Assembly: GCA_036417435.1 (NCBI GenBank) | Contig: CM070910.1 | Coordinates: 67,116,784 to 67,180,783, forward strand | Direction of reading: 5' to 3' | Length of the DNA: 64,000 bases | DNA from: Inia geoffrensis | Taxonomy: Eukaryota > Chordata > Mammalia > Artiodactyla > Iniidae | Shown here: one piece after another, positions 58,627 through 64,000 of the stretch | Numbering within the stretch: the stretch's first letter is position 1 | Layout: every line of letters starts with the position of its first letter | Translations under genes and position numbers: made by a program | The notes under the pieces: model-generated | Told to the model about the DNA's origin: nothing | Seen by the model: the letters and a program-made list of their open reading frames with translations, nothing else | The model's database searches: none

Positions 58627-59011
58627 GGGAAAAAAATGTTATGAAGAACCTAGGGGTAAGACAGGAATAAAGACACAGACCTACTGGAGAACGGACTTGA
58701 GGATATGGGGAGGGGGAGGGGTGAGCTATGAGAGGGCGAGGGAGGGGCAGGGACATATATATACTAACAAACGTAAGGTAGATAGCTAGTGGGAAGCAGC
58801 CGCATGGCACAGGGATATCAGCTCGGTGCTTTGTGACCGCTTGGAGGGGTGGGATAGGGAGGGAGGGAGGGAGGGAGACGCAAGAGGGAAGAAATATGTG
58901 AACGTCTGTATATATATAACTGATTCACTTTGTTATAAAGTAGAAACTGACACACCATTGTAGAGCAATTTTAACCCAATAAAGGTGTTAAAAACAAAAA
59001 ACAAAAAAAAC
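58627..59011 (+). terminator. L1 3' UTR with G-rich tracts and poly(A) signal
   Basis: Two guanine-rich blocks, about 58703-58755 (GGGGAGGGGGAGGGG, GGGCGAGGGAGGGG) and 58843-58878 (GGAGGGGTGGG, then repeated GGGAGGGAGGGA), could fold as G-quadruplexes, as is usual in mammalian L1 3' UTRs. AATAAA at 58978-58983 is followed by a C-interrupted A tail. Confidence 0.9.
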
Positions 59012-59028
59012 GGATATAGGCTGTGTAA
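59012..59028 (+). repeat. L1 target-site duplication, right copy
   Basis: GGATATAGGCTGTGTAA directly after the A-rich tail; identical to 53401-53417. Confidence 0.95.
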
Positions 59029-59104
59029 AACATACAAAAATAAATAAGACCGAAAAGCTTATAAATTATAAGTAAGATGTTTACAAAAATAATAATAGTA
59101 CAGG

Positions 59105-59260
59105 GCAAAGTATTTATTATATACTATTTATCTAGGGCTTACTACAGGCCAGACGCCATGCTAGTGCTACATTCTTTGCACGCATTGTTTTATTTAATCC
59201 TCACGACAGCTACTTTTATGGAATGAGCAGCATTTGACTTTGAACTTGAGAGATAGGTAG
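59105..59260 (-). mobile_element. MIR SINE fragment, antisense
   Basis: 'gggcttactacaggccagac', 'cgcattgttttatttaatcc', TCACGACAGCTACTTTTATGG: reverse MIR 3' half. Confidence 0.75.
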
Positions 59261-59301
59261 AAACTGGACAGCTGTGAGAGGAGAGTAAAGAGGGTAAGTG
59301 G

Positions 59302-59515
59302 GGCTTCCATGGTGGCGCAGTGGTTGAGAGTCTGCCTGCCGATGCAGGGGACACGGGTTCGTGCCCCGGTCCGGGAAGATCCCACATGCCACGGAGCCGC
59401 TGGGCTCGTGAGCCATGGCCGCTGAGCCTGCGCGTCCGGAGCCTGTGCTCCACAGCGGGAGAGGCCACAACAGTGAGAGGCCCGCGTACCGAAAAAAAAA
59501 AAAAAAAAAAAAAAA
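59302..59515 (+). mobile_element. CHR-type SINE (short form) with 11-bp TSD
   Basis: Head GGCTTCCATGGTGGCGCAG (A-box region has CCATGG for CCCTGG), B box GGGTTCGTGCC, body and a long uninterrupted A run (about 25 A). TSD AGGGTAAGTGG at 59291-59301 and 59516-59526. The long pure A tail suggests a young copy. Confidence 0.96.
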
Positions 59516-59526
59516 AGGGTAAGTGG

Positions 59527-60444
59527 AAGAGGGAACAAATGGCGACACGAAGACGCAGGGACAGTTTGGGAAACAACCGGCAATCCTATTCACTGGGGCT
59601 TGGAGGGCACGAAGGACAGTAATGGGAAATAGAAGTGAAAAGGCAGACTGAGGTCAACTCATTAGGAATTCAGGAACACCAAGGCAAGGAATCTGTGTTA
59701 TTAACATGAGGTTTATAAGGAAAGAAGGGAGAGACCCCAAATTTACTCTCCATAGCTTAGATTTTATCTGGGGAAAATATTCTTAGGAAGGAAATAAAGA
59801 TTGTCTCCAAGGTGAGTACAGAAGAGGGGAAATAATTGATGTATAAGTATTCACAACTTTTGCCCCATCCCTAATTTTGACAGAAACTGACTCTTCCTTT
59901 TGGGTCAGCAGTCAGGTGTTCTCAACTGTGCAGAGTCTAGGTAATGAGGAAAACACAGCAAAGACTTTCAAAATCTGAGAGGGTAGGTTGGTCTGTAGAA
60001 AGAAGGGTTTAGGTGATGGGCAAGGGAGAGGGATTGGCAAGCCTGAATTGGAGCTTGCAGGATTGGAACTTGAGGAGGAAAAAAAAGAGAGATTCTTAGG
60101 GAGCTGTTGCCATCCATGTGAAGGAAACTGAGAGAGATGGGAAAGAGGGTTTTTAGAATGTGGTGCTGTGAGGTTTCTTGAGAGAAAAAGCAAAGATCTG
60201 AGGCACGTCCTCGTAATTACTTTTTCATGCCCAGGCTGCAGATGCTGGGATTTGTTATCATGGGGAAGAAGAGCTAGTTTTCATCCTTATTGAAGAGTAT
60301 GACTGGCTGACGATGGGGAAGAGGAAAAGCATTTTGTGCTCAGCTTGAGGAAAGACACTGGATGGATCTGCCCAGGGAATGTGCTGGGAAGCAGCCTACC
60401 TTGAGAAAGAGGCACCAAAAAAAGAAAAGTGAGAACGTGCGAGT
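59527..60444. other. Unclassified stretch
   Basis: No repeat or exon recognised. Confidence 0.3.
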
Positions 60445-61270
60445 ATGTCAAACCTATGTGAGGGGCTCCTCCAAAAGGTAAACCAAGAATTGCCATATGA
60501 TCCAGCAATTCCACTTCTGGGTATAGACCCAAGAGAATTGAAAGCAGGGGCTCTAACACGCACCTGCGCACCAGTGTTCACAGCAGCACTATTCACCGAA
60601 GGCGAAAAGTGGAAACAATCCAAGTGTCTGTCAACGGATAAATGGATCAACAAAATGTGGTATATACAGTGGAACAGTACCCAGCCACAACAAGGAAGGA
60701 AATTCTGCTATATGCTGCAACATGAATGAACCTCAAAAACACTATGCTGGGCTTCCCTGGTGGCTCAGTGGTTGAGAGTCCGCCTGCCGATGCAGGGGAC
60801 GCGGGTTCGTGCCCCGGTCCAGGAAGACCCCACATGCCGCGGAGTGGCTGGGCCCGTGAGCCATGGCTGCTGAGCCTGCATGTCCGGAGCCTGTGCTCCA
60901 CAGCGGGAGAGGCCACAACAGTGAGAGGCCCGCGTACCACAAAAACAAACAAACAAACAAAAAAACCAAAAACACTATGCTAAGTGAAATACACCAGATA
61001 CAAAAGGACAAATAGTGTAAGATTCCACTTATATGAGGTACCTAATATAGGCAAATTCATAGAAAGTAGAGTAGAGGTGACCAGAGCCTGGTGAGGGGGG
61101 AGGTGAGGAGTTATTGTTTAATGGGTACAGAGTTTCTGTTTGAGATGATGAAAAAGTTCTGGAAATGGAATAGTGGTGATGGTTGCACAATACTGTGAAT
61201 ATACTTAATGCAGCTGAATTGTACACTTAAAAAATGTTAAGATGGTAATGTGTGTTATGTATGTTTTATC
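60445..61270 (+). mobile_element. Old L1 3' region split by a CHR SINE
   Basis: Sense L1: 'gccatatgatccagcaattc', 'ttcacagcagcactattcac', TGGAAACAATCCAAGTGTC, then after the SINE CACTATGCTAAGTGAAATAC, 'agattccacttatatgaggt', 'gcagctgaattgtacactta' and GTATGTTTTATCAAAG. Older L1M-type 3' end, not the young family at 53418. Confidence 0.88.
60749..60966 (+). mobile_element. CHR-type SINE (short form) with 15-bp TSD
   Basis: Head GGGCTTCCCTGGTGGCTCAG, normal B box and body, tail AAAAACAAACAAACAAAC. TSD CAAAAACACTATGCT at 60734-60748 and 60967-60981, perfect. Inserted into the old L1. Confidence 0.97.
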
Positions 61271-61500
61271 AAAGTTTTTTTTTTAACATCTTTACTGGAG
61301 TATAATTGCTTTACAATGGTGTGTTAGTTTCTGCTGTATAACAAAGTAAATCAGCTGTACATATACATATGTCCCCATATCTCCTCCCTCTTGCGTCTCC
61401 CTCCCACCCTCCCTATCCCACCCCTCTACATGGACACGAAGCACTGAGCTGAGCTCCCTGTGCTAGGCAGCTGCTTCCCATTAGCTATCTACTTTACATT
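61271..61500 (-). mobile_element. 5'-truncated L1 tail, antisense
   Basis: Plus strand: T run, 'ggagtataattgctttacaa', TGGTGTGTTAGTTTCTGC, 'cctccctatcccacccctct', 'cagctgcttcccattagcta'. Same 3' UTR family as the young L1s but reversed. Flanks TTTTATCAAAG and TTTTACCACAG might be a worn TSD. Confidence 0.9.
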
Positions 61501-62889
61501 TTACCACAGTTTTTTTAAAGCCACATGTGATGTAAAGTTATCAGTGCTAGACTAGGAACTGGGAGTTGTCTACTGTCCCCAGACACAAGTCTGGATCAGA
61601 AGGGAGAGCTGTCAAAAGTTGTTCTAAGAAAATTAATCAATAGCCATGAGGGAGAGAAGCTTGGACCAATGCCAACCACTGGCCTAAGGTGTGAACTTTC
61701 AAACCAATGAGGACATGGTAATTCTAAGAGCCAGACAAAGGGAGAATTGAAGGGATTTTTAATTGCTGGATGGGGAGAGAGGCATTGGGGAAGCCAGGCA
61801 TTTTTCATGGTTTAAGCATGTTTTTTTTCTTTACAAAATATTTGCTACAGTGGTTGATTTCCACTTTTTAACAAACCAAGTATTTCCTTCTGAATAGTAC
61901 CTAACTTTACCTTTCTCAACTGCTGCCATAAATAGAACTCATCAACCACAAAGTCTCTAGAAAATTGTCAACCTCAGCCAACAAATAGCACTCAACTATA
62001 TGGAAAAAAGTGGGCAGTCATGACTCAGGCAAAGTGACTCTGCTTTTCTGAATGGAAAAAACATTCCACATTTTGATCTTGACCAAGAATGTTACTGAAT
62101 GCAGCTCTGAGGTCTGTAAATAAACCTTTTTTTTTTTTTTCTTTTTCTTTTTGGTACTGCAATGTTTCCTATTGCATAACCATATGCTTTGACAAAGAGA
62201 CAAATGTCACATTCTCATCTGACCAATATAAAAGCCATCTTACAACCTATTTTTCAGGATCTCCTCTTTTACTTATGTTTTTATCACCCTACTATTCCTG
62301 TAATATATCTTAAATCTTTACACAGAATCCAAAGCAAAGTACACACTGAAGTAAAAGCCTGAATTCCTAACGGTTCAAAAACGGCATGTTGCCCCCTTAG
62401 ATACAACTTAGATTTGTTCTATTATCTAAGGGGCCCTGGAGTCTCTTAACCACAAATGAAGTTAAAGCAGTCCATCTGTTTAGCCCACTTACCACCCATC
62501 GTCACACAGTAGCAGGGCAGAGTCTTCAGAGACTGGGAAAGGGGGAAATATGTTTTGATAATGAGGAGAAAGGTCTGACACTGAACCAGGTCAGTGCTAA
62601 AGAGATGGGCCAGACTGAGGGCCGCAGTGAGAGGCTCTGGGCAGCTCACAGAAGCAGAAAGAGAGAAGAGAGGATGAGAGTACTTGCAGCTGATATGATA
62701 CCTTTGCCTTCTTCAGCCCACGTGTTACACGCAAAAGGAAACTAGCTGGGCTGTACAAAACTAGATCACTTCGACAGCTGGAGGTGGGTGACATTCTTCT
62801 CCAAGGCATCTATTCGCATCCACTGATCATTGTGGAACTTTGGGGGCCTTATAGAAAAAATACCTGAACCACGTCCACTTCAGGAAGAT
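61501..62889. other. Unclassified stretch
   Basis: No gene or repeat recognised apart from a T-rich run at about 62127-62152. Confidence 0.3.
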
Positions 62890-63529
62890 GCAGATATATT
62901 CACTCCACAAATGTTTACTGAGTTCTTCCTACTAAGCTGGACACTGCAAAGTCCTGAGGATAAAGCTGTGAAGACAAGAGCCCTGTCGTTCAAGAGCTTA
63001 CAATCTTAGTGGAGGACAGCACAGTAAATAAGATAATAAGTAAACAAGAAAAGTAATGACCGTGAGAACTACAATGAAGGGAAAGAACACAAGTGAGGAA
63101 GTACATAGAAACTGCAGAAGGCCACCTGAGGTAGGATGTTCAGGGATGTCCTTAGAAATGTGTAACATCTCAGCTTGATCATCAAGGATGAGAAGGAACC
63201 AGCCAGCCTCCCCATGGGGAAACTTCTCAGAGCAACGCAAGTACCGGGCCTGAGAACACGTGTTCGAGAGAGAGAACAGAAGCTGGAGTGGCTGTGACTA
63301 TGATATAAGATGGTTTGCAGAGCTGGCCAGATCTTGAGGACCTTGTAGACCACATAGGGGTGGTCAGAAGCCACTGAAGAGTTTTAAGCAGGAGACTAAC
63401 ATGATTTTATTTACATTTTTAGATGATCACTCAGACTGCTGTAAGGAAATGGAGGTAAAAGTGGAAGTGGATTACTCAGGAAGCGACAATGATAATCCAG
63501 ATAAGTGATGATGGCAGCTTAGACTAGGG
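62890..63529 (-). mobile_element. L2 LINE fragment, antisense, well preserved
   Basis: About 640 bases of L2 in reverse, 3' UTR first: 'acaaatgtttactgagttct', TCAAGAGCTTACAATCTTAGTGG, then ORF: 'ccttgtagaccacatagggg', AGCCACTGAAGAGTTTTAAG, 'gatgatcactcagactgctg', 'gataatccagataagtgatg'. Same order as the copies at the window start and near 10 kb. Confidence 0.85.
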
Positions 63530-63723
63530 AAGTCGTTCTCAAAGTGGGGTCCCTGGACCAGCAGCAGCAGCAGCACCAGCACCTGACAACTTGTCAGCAA
63601 TGCAAATTCTTAGGCCCTACCCCCGCCCCACTGAATCAGAGACTCTGGGGTGGGACCCAGCCATACATGTATTAACAACTCCTCCAGGTGATTCTAGTGC
63701 ATGCTGAAATTTGAGAACCTCTA
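63530..63723 (-). mobile_element. MER5A DNA transposon, nearly complete
   Basis: About 190 bases with worn terminal inverted repeats (AGTCGTTCTCAAAG ... TTGAGAACCTCTA). Internal landmarks: GGGGTCCCTGGACCAGCAGC, ACTGAATCAGAGACTCTGGGG, CTCCAGGTGATTCTAGTGCATG. A (CAG)n slippage sits at about 63559-63574. It interrupts the L2. Non-autonomous hAT family, no coding capacity. Confidence 0.88.
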
Positions 63724-63749
63724 AGTTAGGGGTATGGAAATAAAGAAGG

Positions 63750-64000
63750 TATTATGGGTCGAGTTTTTGTGTCTCCCTGAAGTTCATATGTTGACATTCT
63801 AACCCCCACACTGTGGTTGTATTTGGAGATGGGGCCCCTAAGGAAGTAATTTTAAGGTGAAGCAAGGTTATAAGGATGGGGTCCTGATCCAATAGGATTA
63901 GTGGCATTATAATCAGAGACCTTTCTCTCTCTCTCTCTCTCCCCCCCTTTCTTTTTCTTTCTCTCTCTCTCCCCTCAATCTCTCCCTTTCCCTCTTTCTA
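63750..64000 (+). mobile_element. MLT1-like LTR, cut by the window end
   Basis: TATTATGGGTCGAGTTTTTGTGTC, 'gttcatatgttgacattcta', 'ttggagatggggcccctaag', 'cctgatccaataggattagt', then an expanded CT run. It is the 5' half of a MaLR-type LTR; the remainder lies outside. Confidence 0.75.
63929..63988 (+). repeat. CT-rich microsatellite
   Basis: CTCTCTCTCTCTCTCTC, then C8, TTTCTTTTTCTTTC and CTCTCTCTCTC. Probably expanded from the short CT-rich segment normal to this LTR type. Confidence 0.92.

Larger units (their letters stand above)
53418..59011 (+). mobile_element. Nearly full-length L1 retrotransposon
   Basis: About 5.6 kb between 17-bp perfect TSDs: 425-base 5' UTR, ORF1 (one frame change), 58-base spacer, intact ORF2, 3' UTR of about 385 bases with G-rich tracts, AATAAA at 58978-58983 and an A-rich tail (AAAACAAAAAACAAAAAAAA). 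The 5' UTR is shorter than usual for full-length mammalian L1, so the 5' end may be slightly truncated and the promoter incomplete. The intact ORF2 and perfect TSD point to a recent insertion, and the TSD shows it arrived by target-primed reverse transcription rather than by segmental duplication. Confidence 0.97.

Overview
The window is 64 kb of non-coding mammalian DNA, most likely cetacean (whale or dolphin). The main evidence is fourteen copies of a tRNA-derived SINE of the CHR type (cetacean/hippo/ruminant family). Most have the short form typical of Cetacea (head GGGCTTCCCTGGTGGCGCAG, tail ending near GCGTACCGC plus an A run), and many are flanked by perfect target-site duplications (TSDs). 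The species cannot be fixed from the sequence. I found no convincing host exon, tRNA, rRNA or miRNA gene; the long open frames all belong to retrotransposons or to SINE antisense frames.

Layout. 1-10 kb: antisense L2 pieces, an LTR-like element split by a CHR SINE, MIR fragments and purine-rich simple repeats. 10-24 kb: an L2 split by a young CHR SINE, eight further CHR copies of both lengths (one lacking its B box), several MIRs and a CA microsatellite. 24-37 kb: old, truncated L1 pieces in both orientations, MER5-like fragments, MIRs, and an MLT1-type solo LTR. 37-49 kb: an older L1 with a 13-bp TSD and an internal CA run, three MIRs in a row, a short young L1 tail, a homeodomain-motif-rich unclassified stretch, and very old antisense L1 sequence. 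49-52 kb: a CHR SINE whose A-rich tail was the landing site of a 5'-inverted (twin-primed) L1. 53.4-59.0 kb: a nearly full-length L1 with a 17-bp perfect TSD. 59-64 kb: more CHR, an old L1 split by a CHR, an antisense L1 tail, a long antisense L2 carrying a MER5A, and the start of another MLT1-like LTR.

The most notable object is the L1 at 53418-59011. Its ORF2 is uninterrupted (1272 codons) and keeps every endonuclease, reverse-transcriptase and Cys/His residue that I checked. ORF1 is intact apart from one frame change at a 13-A run; the C-terminal domain continues in the next frame to a normal stop. It is either a very recent copy disabled by one base, or a competent source element with a homopolymer assembly error. 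The twin-primed copy about 4-7 kb upstream gives the region both direct and inverted L1 homology.

Family names come from recognition of consensus sequences without a database search, and repeat edges are approximate except where a TSD fixes them.
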